NCBI GenBank assembly: GCA_020650975.1
Contig: JAIPMN010005112.1
Coordinates: forward strand, 1-32,222
Source: Apostichopus californicus
Lineage: Eukaryota > Echinodermata > Holothuroidea > Aspidochirotida > Stichopodidae
Direction of reading: 5' to 3'
Length of the DNA: 32,222 nt
Shown: positions 1 to 10,631 of the stretch, piece after piece
How the letters are laid out: every line of letters starts with the position of its first letter
How positions within the stretch are numbered: position 1 is the stretch's first letter
Made by a program: the position numbers and the translations under genes
The notes under the pieces: generated by a model
What the model was told of the DNA's origin: nothing
What the model saw: only the letters and a program-made list of their open reading frames with translations
Database searches by the model: none

Positions 1-1886
1 ATAAATTTTAAATTGTATATTTCTTATTCAAAACATCTAATGATTGTTATATTATAACAGTTCAACAAATGCCAAAACAAACACCACACAAAACAAGGAG
101 AATTTTTTCATATTTGGTGTAAATTTTCCTGATAAATCAGAGTAACACCCCAGGGCAGAGAGTGCTCGCTTTTTAATTCTTTGACCGAAAATCGTACATT
201 TTAGTTCGACTGCAAATCATTCAACTTAAAACGATAACTAAAGACTTGCAAAAATGCAAATAAAATGTTAATTCGATCGAAATGTCCAGGAAGATTTATC
301 ATTTAACCTGTTTAAATTTGGTCGTTCGAATCGTGAAGATATTTTGTAGTGCAGTTCATTCGATAACAGATGCCTATTTCACTGTCAAATCAAGTCTGCA
401 CACAAACTTATAAATAACACGTAGGCCCTATATCAAGCATTAACATGCTTTTAAATGGAACTAGTAGTAGGTCACCACACGTGACTAACGACTACGAAAA
501 AGGTGAAACATTTTATTTTGATTTCTCCTGCTTTCGTTGTTGTTGTTTTTGTTGTTTTGTTTTTTTTGTTAGAAATTCACAGAAGCATTTACAAGGTAAA
601 TAGTCTTTATTTTAGTTTGCAATATTCTGAATAAGTCGTCTTCACATCTGTACCTACAACCCTTCGAACTTCTAAAAATAAATTAAATATTCGCCATGTT
701 TATATCTTCTTTTTCTGTTATAAATTCTTCATTCCTTATATGTTATAATATTCAATTTCTCTTCACTTATTATAACAACAATAAAATTGATGACATACAT
801 TAATTGATCCTTCTGTTAAGTCATTAAGTTATTGCTGCTTGTTTTAATACCCCAACCCTTTTTTTCACGAGAAGGAAAAAATTTATGAAAAAACCAAACT
901 TGCAACTTCAGAAATGACTTTTAAAGACTAATATTGTTATACATTTTACAAGGATGTCCGGTTTCCTTGTATACGTTTTGTGATGGTTTTGGAAAATACA
1001 CCGACAAGTTGCATTACTTTATATATTTTTAGAAAATTATTAGGATAATGTAATATTTTAGTTATGAAAAGCTGCTATTAGGCAAACAATTTATCTAGAA
1101 ATGTTTGAACAAAAATGGTTCGAAATAATTTTTCGTTCTATTTTTTTTTTTAATTTAAAAAAAAAGTATGTCCCTTTCAAGGAAAAACATGTTACAATTC
1201 TTTCTTTTTTAAGTTCTGCACACAAACAAAACACATTAAAAAAATGAGTTTTTAAGACAACTTCATGCAATAACATATTTTCACTCTTTTCGTATGTACC
1301 CATCGATAATAATAATTTTGTTAATTAAATTTTGAGCACATGATATGAAAGACCACCCGCTGAGATTCAATATGGTAGGGGGGGAAAGTGGGAAACCAAA
1401 CATGTGAACCAGTGTGTAATCTCTCTAACATTGGCGATTAATTAGAGTATGATTTAAATGAGGAACAGATACAATACGAAGGATTGAGATTTAATGTTTC
1501 ACAGATAGAAAAACAAAATCGATAAGGTTTCCCTATAGCGCAACATTTATTTTCTCACTATTATTTCTATGGAGCATGATATTACCATGTTAATTCGTCG
1601 TACATGTAGTAGAACGCACTAGGCTACTGAATGGTTGGTTGTTAAGTGGCTTGTTTGTATGATACCAAGATACAAGGAACGCCAAATGTAAATAAATATA
1701 TAATAAATCATATTCTTTTAAGTGACTATGATATCTTCATTGTTACATTTAGAGAAAGGACGAAACTGATGCAAAATGTATGGTTTAATAGCAAATTTTT
1801 TATTTTTTGGGGGGTAAATTTCATGTCAGCTACTGAATTTTTTTTTTAGGGGTGTAAATATAGCAGAATGTATATGAGTTACTTAC
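1..1886 (-). other. Intron (partial) downstream of the TFAP2 exon
   Basis: This stretch follows the splice donor of the TFAP2 exon on the minus strand and continues off the window. It is AT-rich with poly-T and poly-A tracts (for example 1140-1165) and a GTT-rich patch near 535-570. I looked on the minus strand for the short next exon of AP-2 genes, which in vertebrates encodes a GINIPDQTVIKK-like peptide, and did not see it. The intron is therefore probably longer than 1.9 kb. The ORFs here are short and of low complexity. There is a CACGTG E-box near 478-483. I see nothing else. Confidence 0.6.
1881..1886 (-). other. Splice donor of TFAP2 exon
   Basis: The minus strand reads GAAAACGCA|GTAAGT. 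The GTAAGT matches the full U1 consensus on the intron side, and the exon ends after a complete alanine codon (phase 0). Beyond this point the reading frame changes abruptly to low-complexity residues and then stops, as expected for intron. Confidence 0.85.
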
Positions 1887-2354
1887 TGCGTTTTCTTCCA
1901 TACCATGGATACCCGGTGCATGGTGAAGCATAAGATCCGTCTGGTCCGGAACTAAGCCATGGGGACCTCCATGCATGAGGACATCGGGACGTCGAACCCC
2001 CGAATAATCCCTCGCCGACGGCAGTTGCATGCCCGGATGTTGGAGGTGGAGGTGGTCGGTCTCCCTCATGTTATGATGGCCCCTCTGTTGCGGGTGTAAC
2101 TGGAACTGATGTTGAGCTTGCGGGTGGATGGGGTTTAGATGAGAGTAAGGGTCGGCATTCACGTGAGCGTGGTGGAAATCGAGCTGTGATTGAGGTTGAG
2201 TGGGGTTGTAGGGCGGTGGGAAATACGGCGGTTGAAAATCGGTGGCGGTGATGGGCGGGTGTGAAGAAATCCGGGAGGCAGGTGAAAAGGAGCTGGTGGC
2301 CCCCACTGCGCTAGCACTGAAGCCATGGCGATGGCTTATCAGGTCGGAACGATC
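1887..2354 (-). CDS. TFAP2: TFAP2 (AP-2) transcription factor, N-terminal transactivation exon (internal exon 2)
   Basis: This is a 156-codon internal exon, phase 0 at both ends. AP-2 proteins are nuclear factors that bind GCCNNNGGC-type sites through a C-terminal basic/helix-span-helix domain. This exon carries only the N-terminal proline-rich transactivation region. Visible features: it opens DRSDLISHRHGF, corresponding to the DRHDG start of vertebrate exon 2. Residues 40-49 are FQPPYFPPPY, the hallmark AP-2 segment with its PPxY motifs, known in AP-2 proteins as WW-domain ligands. These are followed by QPQSQ, then DPYSHLNPIHPQ (near DPYSLNPLHAQ in vertebrates), ARDY near 114-117 (DPRRDY in vertebrates), VLMHGGPHGL near 125-134 (LLHGPHAL), and a MEENA end equivalent to AIEEVP. 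It is unusually histidine-rich (20 of 156 residues). The DNA-binding and dimerisation exons must lie left of the window. Family assignment is firm; the paralogue cannot be set and is probably a single invertebrate TFAP2. Confidence 0.93.
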
Positions 2355-2378
2355 CTGTAATGGAAACGATAATGCGAA
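2355..2378 (-). other. Splice acceptor of TFAP2 exon
   Basis: On the minus strand a pyrimidine-rich stretch ending in TTTCCATTACAG immediately precedes the GAT codon of DRSDL. The open frame runs about 20 codons further upstream to an ATG at 2414. However, that extension does not resemble AP-2, and the boundary chosen here coincides with the known vertebrate intron position directly before DRHDG. Confidence 0.8.
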
Positions 2379-4360
2379 AGCACTGTTATTCATAGCTGTA
2401 ACGGGTGATTTCAATTACAACTCGACGACAGACTGGTGTAGCCTATATATATAAATATATATGTAGCTAAGAGCTAGGTCCAACAGGGAATGTAGACTTT
2501 ATACTGGCAAGTTGAAATAGAAAGGCTGAAAGAATCGCATAATTACAGAGGAAATATTGTGTGTAATTCGGCAATAAACACATGACTTCAACACGGATGA
2601 GGATTATGTCACGTATGGAATTATTTACTAAGGTTGCTTGACCAAGTTGCATCCAAAATCCAAGTCATTTTTGGCTGATAAAAAATCAAGAAAAAAAACA
2701 AATCAAGCGAAGAATTTGTTTTAAATCCAAGAAACCAAAAAAGGAAAGTAATTTTGTGAATTATGTGGGACATATGGCGTGAATATTCTCCGAAAAAAGA
2801 AAGAGAGATGTAATTTGCAAATTTTATAATAAAATTTGAAATTAGTCTAATAGTTTCAAAATAATCCAAGAAATAAATTGCTCAGAAAATGAATCGCTTT
2901 GTATAAATCCTTGAAATATCGAAAAACACCGACAGATATTTTTGATGAAAAAAATATAAAAATCCAATCAGATAAGAAAACATACCTCGAACATAGTATG
3001 CATAGGGACATCTAAAATCGCAAAACGATAAATGAAAAATAATACTTCAACAAGAAGAAGAAAAAAATACAAAAATATTTGAAGTCAGTCGGCCAAAAGA
3101 AAAAAAAAAATTGTTGAGGTTAATTACTGGACATGCCGACTCAGCAAAAGCTAGTGACTGAGTGTTGACTGGTAGGGAATTAACAATGGTTTTGTTACCA
3201 ATAAAGAGTGTATGGATAGCTCCCGGGAATAATGACCAGGGGGTGGTTCAGATACCAGAGAGAGGATGGGGATTTTACTATACCACGATATCGTGTCGCA
3301 TGCATTATGTATTCAACATTTACTCGTAACAGAGCCCCTTCTAAACGACCTTGTTAAAAATCATTACACATTTCTTATGCATGACTAAAATTTGTCGTTT
3401 GTATTTTTTTGGTTTTCAAAATTTGATAAATTCTGATTTGATAAGATGTTTTGTGTGGATTATTATAACATCAATTTTACAAATCATAAGTGAAATCATG
3501 GTTTTAGACAAGACTGACACATTTGTTTTCTGACAATGATTGTTATGTCATTTAGCTTATCTCTTTTGATTCGTCTGTCAATTTTACGGGATACGTTCGA
3601 ATTTTTGCTTGTTTAAGTTTTCATATTTCGATACACTTTCTAGAATAACATTGCTGAGAACGACGCGTGTGAAAGTTGTTGTTGTTGTTGTTAAAATTAA
3701 TATTTTCTATAGTTACAAGATAAACACGACGTGTTTCTCTTAACATGGTTTGAAGTAATACGATTCGTTTAATTTGTCGATCTTAATAACCACGCAACAC
3801 TGAAATTTCAGCGTCTTAAGGCGTAAACATTAATGTGTTGTTCTGTTTCAATAAACGTTCGTGTTTTTTTCTTCACATTCAATTTTACGAGACAGAAATG
3901 CAGCGCCCGATAATCAGATCTGAGTTATTCCAAAAAAGGCTTTATTGTTAATAGATTCAAAATGAATTGATTTTTTTTTCGTCAAATTTGCTTATATATC
4001 ACTTTGAAAGAATTATTGATTTTTTAAGTTTTGGCAGTTTTAACTTAAGATTGTTGTTCTGTTATATACTATGTAGTTAAAGTATGCATACATCGAAATG
4101 TTGATAAGGGCAGCTTTAAATATTGTTCAAGAAATGAAAATGAACAATTATAAACATTGAAAAACTTGCAAAATTATGAAAATAAACTAGCAGTAGGCCT
4201 CTGTGTCTCTCCATGTGTTGGTTCAATTTAAAATCGTATGAAATGTTTGGTTGCCAGGAATAACCAAGCTGTAAATTGAAGAGGAAAACAAATTGAATGC
4301 TTTTGCTAAATAGTTTGCATATTGAGCTTGACAATATTGAGAGTGAGAGAGAGGACTTAC
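2355..4360 (-). other. Putative TFAP2 intron 1
   Basis: This AT-rich stretch lies between the candidate first exon at 4361-4393 and the TFAP2 exon. It holds an alternating TATATA patch (2443-2462), A-rich tracts around 2690-3110 and a (GTT)n run at about 3675-3692. The minus-strand ORFs at 2467-2869 are K/F-rich, low complexity, and have no recognisable domain. If the first exon is elsewhere, this is still intron, only longer. Confidence 0.5.
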
Positions 4361-4393
4361 CTGAGCCATTGGCGGGGACAGATTCACCGGCAT
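4361..4393 (-). CDS. TFAP2: Candidate first coding exon of TFAP2 (alternative N-terminus)
   Basis: On the minus strand an ATG opens 11 codons, MPVNLSPPMAQ, and then meets a perfect CAG|GTAAGT donor in phase 0. Joined to the downstream exon it would read ...PPMAQ-DRSDL. Vertebrate AP-2 genes use several very short alternative first coding exons of about 9-15 residues, all spliced in phase 0 to the DRHDG exon. Size, phase, strand and distance (about 2 kb) therefore all fit. I see no AG acceptor close upstream, which suits a first exon. The ATG context (T at -3) is weak. The peptide itself is not diagnostic of AP-2, so this is inference from gene structure. Confidence 0.5.
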
Positions 4394-4600
4394 ATAACAG
4401 GTAAAAGTATACAAATAGCACAAGAAAAGTTGGAACTCCTGCTTAGATCGCAGGTATACGAGGGGGTTAAGTTAACAGTTAATGTACACGGAAACTACCG
4501 CGTTGTGACTTCAAGGTATTACCGCAGCATCGCTTTCCAAGCACAAACAGAACAGGAAGAACACAATAGCGAGTCAGAAGGCACGGTTCCCCTCTGCGGC
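4394..4600 (-). other. Possible 5' leader upstream of the candidate first exon
   Basis: Base composition rises here to clearly more G+C and CpG than the flanks, from about 4360 to about 4680, as expected for a 5' UTR and promoter. The plus strand has a 100-codon open frame (4322-4624) through the same stretch, starting from TTG rather than ATG. I regard it as a by-product of the GC-rich composition. Confidence 0.3.
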
Positions 4601-4614
4601 GGACTCACGTTGGG

Positions 4615-4623
4615 TTTAATATA
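4615..4623 (-). promoter_or_regulatory. TATA-like element upstream of the candidate first exon
   Basis: The minus strand reads TATATTAAA, close to the TATA consensus. Initiation about 30 bases downstream would give a 5' leader of roughly 190-200 bases before the ATG at 4393. It lies at the edge of the GC-richer patch. This is a motif match only. Confidence 0.3.
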
Positions 4624-4624
4624 G

Positions 4625-5300
4625 GGAACTCGTCCGTAGGATTTTGGGCTGTGTGATAGCCTCGACGTTTGCGATTCTTCAAGTTAACAAGAGGTTTTGT
4701 CAGCGGAAATTGGATTACTTAATTTGCTGAATGAAATGTGTCGTCAACATAACTGGAGTTGTAGTGAAGAACGAAAAAAAAAATTGAGCACAGAAACTTT
4801 TACCAAAGTTTTGCTAAAAGAACTAAGGAAAAAAATAACTGAAGTACAAAAACTAGAAACAAGTCTAATTCGATGAAATGTTGAAAAGCATGCGAATTCT
4901 CGTGCCCAATAAAAGAGAGAGGCTTGTTTCTGTTTCCATGCAGTGGTCAAAACAAATGTACGTAGACTTTGCTTCAGGAAAAGTTTGTCTCTGAGAATGA
5001 CCTGGTCAATAACTTCCCGTGACTTTTCTACGGATCTCTCGAAAGTCCCCGAAAAAAAAATTGGTGAACTAAATATGTACAACTAGAAATGGAGGCTAGG
5101 CATTGACGAGCCTTCTGTCTAATTAACTAGCTGCCACTGTATAATCGCTTACCGTGTCAAGAACCGCGCTTAAAATCTGTACACAGGGCTTTCGCCATTC
5201 AGAACTGGTCGAGCCAATCGGCTGGGTAAAATAACAACACGAAGTAGTGGGAAGTCCTTGAAACCACGCCTACTGTTGAATATGCAGTATAGGTCGAAGG
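4625..5300 (-). other. Non-coding; possible distal promoter patch
   Basis: No gene is seen. Around 5147-5230, minus strand, there is an inverted CCAAT box (ATTGGCT, 5212-5218), a TTTTAAG stretch, and an ACG|GTAAGC donor-like site (donor bases 5147-5152). Together these could mark an upstream non-coding exon, but each element is weak alone. The minus ORF at 4744-5082 resembles no family known to me. Confidence 0.2.
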
Positions 5301-6632
5301 GTGGTGATAAATGCTTTGTTTTGGTCGTGTGTTGTCGGTCTCAATGTTATAAAACCACATGTATAGTTTGGTATATATTGTTTTACAATTATTTCGTGTA
5401 TTTTATAGACTAAACAATATTTCGAATTTTGAATGAACATTTCTTTATTGATGATTTTTTAGCGTTGGCCATAGTATATATTTTTTGAGAAAACATTGCC
5501 ACTTTTTTTGGTATTAACCCCAAAATGTCCATGAAATATTTGCATTTCGGTTGATATTTTCTTGATGGGAGGGGGAAGGGGAAGGATTATAAGAAAAGGG
5601 ATCTACTGGCTAGATATAACTAAATTAAATATCTCAATTTGGTTTAATTGTTGTAATATTTTTTTTTTTTTTTGTTATAGCCAATTTAAATTTACTAATG
5701 AAGAACAGACCCCTGAATATAAACTTAAAAATAATTAAAACAAACCATAATGACATTCTGGTAACGGTCAATTTTTTTTTTCATTTATAAAAGAAATAAA
5801 AACTTTAGTTACCAATTTTAAAAAGTTCATTTTTAGTTAAAAGATAACATTTCAACGTACTAGCATTATGTTAGAGAAACTGAGGCCTTATTCGGATTGG
5901 CTTCGAAATCTCTGGTGGTCGATTCGAAATTGGTAATGTCACCAATGCTCTTCGTCTCAACTATTGTTAATCATAAAAAGGAACATTAGACAAACATATG
6001 CTTTAGAGAAGCATGCGTTTGAAGCGTAATGCTCCCAATAAGCTATCAAAAAGCATAATTATATTTCGATGTAACTCGGTTTTTACATGTTCCTTCACAC
6101 ATGATGCTAGAGACCTGAACAAAGCTAAATATAACAATATTCGGTGGAATACATATTCTTGAAGTCTTGAATTATTTTCTTTGTTTGTTGCAATATTTAT
6201 TTTCTGTAAATGGTGATGAGTTTTACAAAAGCTGATTTCTAGAGTATTGAAGGTATTAAAGATGGCATATTACTGGCCTTGGTTTTAATTTCAACCGTTT
6301 ATTTTCACCTTTTAAAATATTAAATTAAAAACACAGAGAGGGTAATAGATTTCACCCCCTAGTGGTATATACTATGATATCACAGACTCACAAACTGGCT
6401 GTCCATTAGCACAACTGTTAAATTACGATATTCCCCCGAAACAGAGCAAGTTATCTTCCTGAGAGGTATATGCGACTTTTTCATCTCAAATATGTCTAAT
6501 TTGTTTAATATTTAAATATTTAAAATATATCATTTTAATCGAAGAAGACGTCTGGGTGTGCATATCCCTTTTTAAGTCTTTTATTTTTGTCATGGTTTTA
6601 AACAACTAGAATGTTAAATTGGTTGTATTTAC

Positions 6633-6760
6633 TATTTAACTGTCGGGTTTTAACCAAACTAAAAAATAAACTTTATTTTATTTTGAGGTTTATTTTTATT
6701 TAACTGTCAAGTTTTAACCAAGCTAAAAAAATATCTTATTTTATTTTTATTTTTATTTCA
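6633..6760. repeat. Tandem duplication, two copies of about 64 bp
   Basis: The words TATTTAACTGTC and GTTTTAACCAA recur 64 bases apart (starts 6633 and 6697), each followed by CTAAAAAA and a TTTATTTTA-rich tail. The copies differ at several positions, so the duplication is not recent. Confidence 0.75.
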
Positions 6761-7179
6761 AATATAAACCAATCACAAGTTGGGCTGATATCAAAATCAC
6801 TCTTTAAACCTGCCTCGGATTGCTGTCATCAAAAGTTCATATTCTTACTATCTTTATGTCAGTTTTTCATTCTTGTTTCAGATTTACATTTTGATAAATT
6901 TCTACGTTGAAACAGGTAGTCTGAATACGAAACTATATTGTTATTTTGGACCTAAATTATCATAAATATAAGGCATATTTTTTGTTATAAATCGAGAAAT
7001 ATACTTATGAAATAACGGTAACGGTCCAAACCATATCTCTCGTCATTCGAATCTTTTAATGTATACATATTAGGGATGAATTCCTACAATTGTGTTCCTA
7101 TTAATTTACTAGATATCCTTTTGTTTTATGAATTTCACATCGACCACTAAAAACAAAAACGAAATATCATCTTCAAAAT

Positions 7180-7203
7180 GATAATAATAATAATAATAAT
7201 AAC
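7180..7203. repeat. (ATA)n microsatellite
   Basis: About eight uninterrupted trinucleotide units. Confidence 0.9.
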
Positions 7204-8223
7204 AATTTTTTAGCGCTGACTAATATTTCGTTAATTATTTATTTTTCTGTTACATTCTTTCATAATTTATTTACGTATAATTTTAACTTTTTTTGTCTCC
7301 TGTGAACAAGTTGAAGAAGTAGACGGCGGCATATTGTTTTGACCAAACCAAGGTCATTCAGTAAATAATGCACAGACCAACTTATACTTCCCAGTTATAC
7401 AATGGAACAGAAATGTCAGAAAGATCTCTTCCGTTTTAAGTTATTTTGGTCTGTCGAATGTAGAATTGATACCCTCTGTTCCCCCTACTCATAAAATTTG
7501 CAAGCCAAAAACGTGCCTCATGACAACATTTTTCCACATGAAAGGCTGCAGTGATGAGATTTCAAATTCGAATCATGGTAGTCACACTCACAGAAAGATT
7601 ATGAGCAGAGGCTAGCTAAAGTATATAACTCTGCGCATGCTCAGACAAGACTAACAGCGGACGGGATGGCTTGCTCGTAACAATTATTAGATGAACTTGT
7701 CCAATACATGCTGAAGGGGTTACGGTACTATGTAGATATAGTCCTGTGTATGTACTGCCCATCCATCAATATCAGTAAGTTGCCACCATTTCTCGAAAGA
7801 CATATATTCAAAAAATTTACCACAGAAAGACAAATTCACATATTTTTTGCGTTGACTGTGTCGCAACAATTAATATTTATGACGCTATCAAAATTAATTT
7901 ATGCTCCTTTTGTACAGTGAATAGCCCATTTTTTGTCCGTTTTCATTGATTCTAGTTGCCCCTATATTCTGCAAGAGATTGTACATAGTGAACCGCAAAA
8001 CAGACTTAATGCCAATGATGGGCACGAGATCTGTGTGTGAAACAAATGTATCGTGTATACCCTTGTAACAGTAGAAATAGACTTATCCAATGGCTGTTGT
8101 GTCAAACCGGTTTTTAGTACACTTTAATCAGATCCGACACGAAAGTTTCCGCCCTTGTCAAAATGGCTTCCCTTTGTCTAAGATCATTTGTAGTATAGCC
8201 TAAGAGAAATGTAATACTGTCAT

Positions 8224-8270
8224 TGACGTCACACACTCGTAATCACGTGACCAACAGTCCCCATATAAGG
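8224..8270. promoter_or_regulatory. Regulatory cluster: CRE, E-box and CArG box
   Basis: Three consensus sites lie within 47 bases: a full palindromic CRE TGACGTCA (8224-8231), the palindromic E-box TCACGTGA (8243-8250), and CCATATAAGG (8261-8270), a perfect CC(A/T)6GG SRF site. The intervals are about 10-11 bases, one helical turn. The CArG core also contains CATATAAGG, usable as a TATA box for plus-strand initiation near 8295. An AP-2-like GCCTGAGG follows at about 8337. CRE plus SRE is the architecture of immediate-early promoters such as fos. Function here is inferred from motifs only. Confidence 0.45.
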
Positions 8271-8279
8271 GTATGATAG

Positions 8280-8600
8280 GGCTGAGAGTACAGACCTGCA
8301 GATGAGTGGGGGATCAGGTGGACAACCGTCCCCGTGGCCTGAGGTCAAATAGGGGGGATCCGGGGAAGTACAGAGGAGCCCCCGGGAATTATGGGATACC
8401 GAATAGTATAGTCTTCTGCTGCATAATACTCTTCAGGAAAAATCAGAGCGTAATAGGGGGCGCTTTTACCAGACTCTCGAAACGGCCTGTCTGTGAGTGT
8501 ATTAGTATAAGTGAAGTCCAGAAACAATATGTCGCTGACTTGTCTTTCTGTAATAAATCGTTTTTCTTGTAAATAATTCTGTATTGAATATTTAATAAAA
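8280..8600. other. GC-richer stretch beside the regulatory cluster, unassigned
   Basis: Positions 8280-8500 are GC-rich compared with the surroundings and open in frames on both strands (plus 8306-8572, minus 8345-8527). Neither product resembles a known family, and the minus frame starts from TTG. An acceptor-like TTTATTACAG lies on the minus strand just right of 8540. It could be transcribed leader sequence of a promoter at the cluster, or nothing. Confidence 0.2.
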
Positions 8601-8615
8601 TTAAATAGACTGCCT

Positions 8616-8645
8616 ATTTGTTTGTTTGTTTGTTGTTGTTGTTAT
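8616..8645. repeat. (TTTG)n/(TTG)n microsatellite
   Basis: A TTTG run passes into TTG units. Simple sequence. Confidence 0.85.
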
Positions 8646-10440
8646 TGTTTTGTTTCACAATGATGTTCAAGGAAAATGTTCTCAACTATGTCGATAATGT
8701 TAGAACAAATTCACAAAATCATAATCAGAGCGTATAAACAGCGTAAATTTATGTTATAACAAATTATATTATATTTAACGTGTAATGATACTTTCCCAAC
8801 TTCCCAAGCAAAATCATACCCATTTCCAAAAAAAAATTGTTCCTTTATGGTTTTTCTTTTATTCAAATTGACTATGACTGTTACCAAGAAAGAAAGAAAA
8901 AAGAAGAATTGCTCAAGAGTTAAATATGAATATCGGTAACAGCTCATGTCATTACAAAATGTCACTATCAAAACTATATTCCAACGGGAATTGTAATTTA
9001 ATCTTTCTCAAATTATTTCAAAACAGGGGAATTTCATCGTCGAGTAGTAAAGCTCTGTACTATTTCTGCATATAGTTCATTGCGTCGCAGCTTTCGTTCG
9101 CCTTGGTAAACTTTTCAGTTGGATCACACCGTGTATAACCCCATCTCTATGGGATTTGCGGTTTGCAAACTATCATGTAATAGGGAAGACAGCATCACAC
9201 AAGTTGGAAAGAATATCCCCCCCCCCAAAAAAAAAAGAAGGAGGTAATAATAATATTTCATTTTTTAAGACAATTCCTTGTCGAAATGTATATAACTCAA
9301 TTTACCGGAACATTTTCAGTGAAATGGATTTTAATAGACACTTTAAATTAGATTTAGAAGATTTCGCAGACTTACGGTTGTGCCAAGTACAAATATAGTT
9401 TGTGATATCATATTGCAATTCGATGATTTCGAAATGTACGCATCGCCAAAAAATAAATTAGAATTATGATAAAAAATAGTTTCAAACTAAATAATTTGTG
9501 TGTCTTGAGGGAAGGGGAGCTAATGACCAAATATGATAATCCACGATCTTTCGTTTTAGCCCCATTTTGCTTTATTTATTGAAGAGATTTATTTCTGTTA
9601 TAGCAAAATTTGTAAGTACATTAATATTATTTGGCATATGATAGCACGGTTAGGCCATTTAGAATCAGATCCAGTATAAAACACGTTACTAAAATAATTA
9701 CGTAATACTAATATGTAACTCGCTCACTATTAAAGCAGAGTAATACTTTTATGATTAAAATGATAGGTATGGTCTCCTGCAGATTCAAACCACTTTCTAT
9801 TCATTTTCAATAGTTTTTGCCAACTTTTGATTTGGATTCGATTAAAAACAGACTAAGTTTTGTCGTACCACCAGAAGTTTAAAAAAATATATATACATTA
9901 AAGTATATCAAACATTTCTGACAGTCTATTTAACAAATGATGTATTATATCCATTCCATTATCTCCTATATTAATATCATGTCACGTACATAGATATAAC
10001 ATTACAATTATGTTTGGTAATATGTATGGTACACTGTAAAAAGCCTGTATTGGTCCGCTATTGTTAATTCAAGCAAACATCATTTTGAGTTGGTTTTGAT
10101 CCTTGTTATTTTTTTCTATGTTATTCGATAATCAATTCCCATCACAAAATAGGTCATTACCTTGAATAGATAACATTTCATATCAAATAATATAGTAAAA
10201 GTAAAATAGAAAAGGAAATTTTTAACATTTCGCTTTGTTGGGATGTGATTAATACTACTATGAAGTTTGTCCTTTTATTCATGAAATCTCAAGGATTTAT
10301 CAAAATTGATTGAAGTCTCTATCATCAAACAGATATATATCATATAAGATAAAGATGATAATTATATTTTTGACTCTTCTTACAGCATACCTTGCTACAT
10401 CTGTCTAACAATTCGAATTGATTTGCGTGTATTCTAACCA
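8646..10440. other. No gene seen
   Basis: AT-rich, unremarkable sequence with an adjoining C and A homopolymer pair near 9216-9237 and TA-rich patches near 9885 and 10330. The short ORFs at 8711-8971 (minus) and 9156-9398 (plus) have no recognisable motif. Confidence 0.5.
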
Positions 10441-10447
10441 GCAGTGA

Positions 10448-10630
10448 GACCATGCTTGTACTCATAGCTCTAGCATAGTTACATGTACTTGAATTAACCT
10501 TCATAGATGTGTACTCGCACTCGGAACATTTTGGAAAACTGCAAGCTTTACATACCAGTGTAGTATTACGTACTCAAGATTTATAGCCTGATACTATTTT
10601 GTAATTGTACTCATACAAAGGGGAATTATT
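10448..10630. repeat. Diverged copy of the 153-bp repeat family (inverted relative to 25100-25559)
   Basis: Read on the plus strand, it aligns in order with the reverse complement of the 25-kb units. TTGTACTCATA...TCTAGCATAGTTA is followed by a TTCATAGATGTGTAC-like segment, then CATACCAGTGT, then ATTGTACTCATAC. Overall identity is modest (roughly two-thirds where alignable, by eye), but the collinear order of these words makes chance unlikely. The right end abuts the 20-bp minisatellite. Confidence 0.6.
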
Positions 10631-10631
10631 C

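Larger units (their letters stand above)
5301..8200. other. Intergenic or intronic, no gene seen
   Basis: AT-rich DNA with poly-T/poly-A tracts (for example 5660-5680 and 5770-5785), palindromic TTTAAATATTTAAA-type sequence near 6505-6530, a 64-bp duplication at 6633-6760 and an (ATA)n run at 7180-7203. The 7708-7920 plus ORF (70 codons) looks random. Around 8160 there is ATGGCTTCC in reasonable initiation context, but it opens only 11 codons. Confidence 0.5.

Noticed and set aside
2355-2414. Extending the TFAP2 exon upstream to the ATG at 2414
   Set aside because: The added residues do not resemble AP-2, and a good acceptor sits exactly at the intron position known from vertebrate TFAP2 genes.
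2242-2454. Plus-strand ORF across the TFAP2 exon
   Set aside because: Antisense shadow of the exon; its residues show no motif.
4322-4624. 100-codon plus-strand ORF antisense to the candidate first exon
   Set aside because: Starts from TTG, no recognised domain, and explained by locally raised GC content with few stops.
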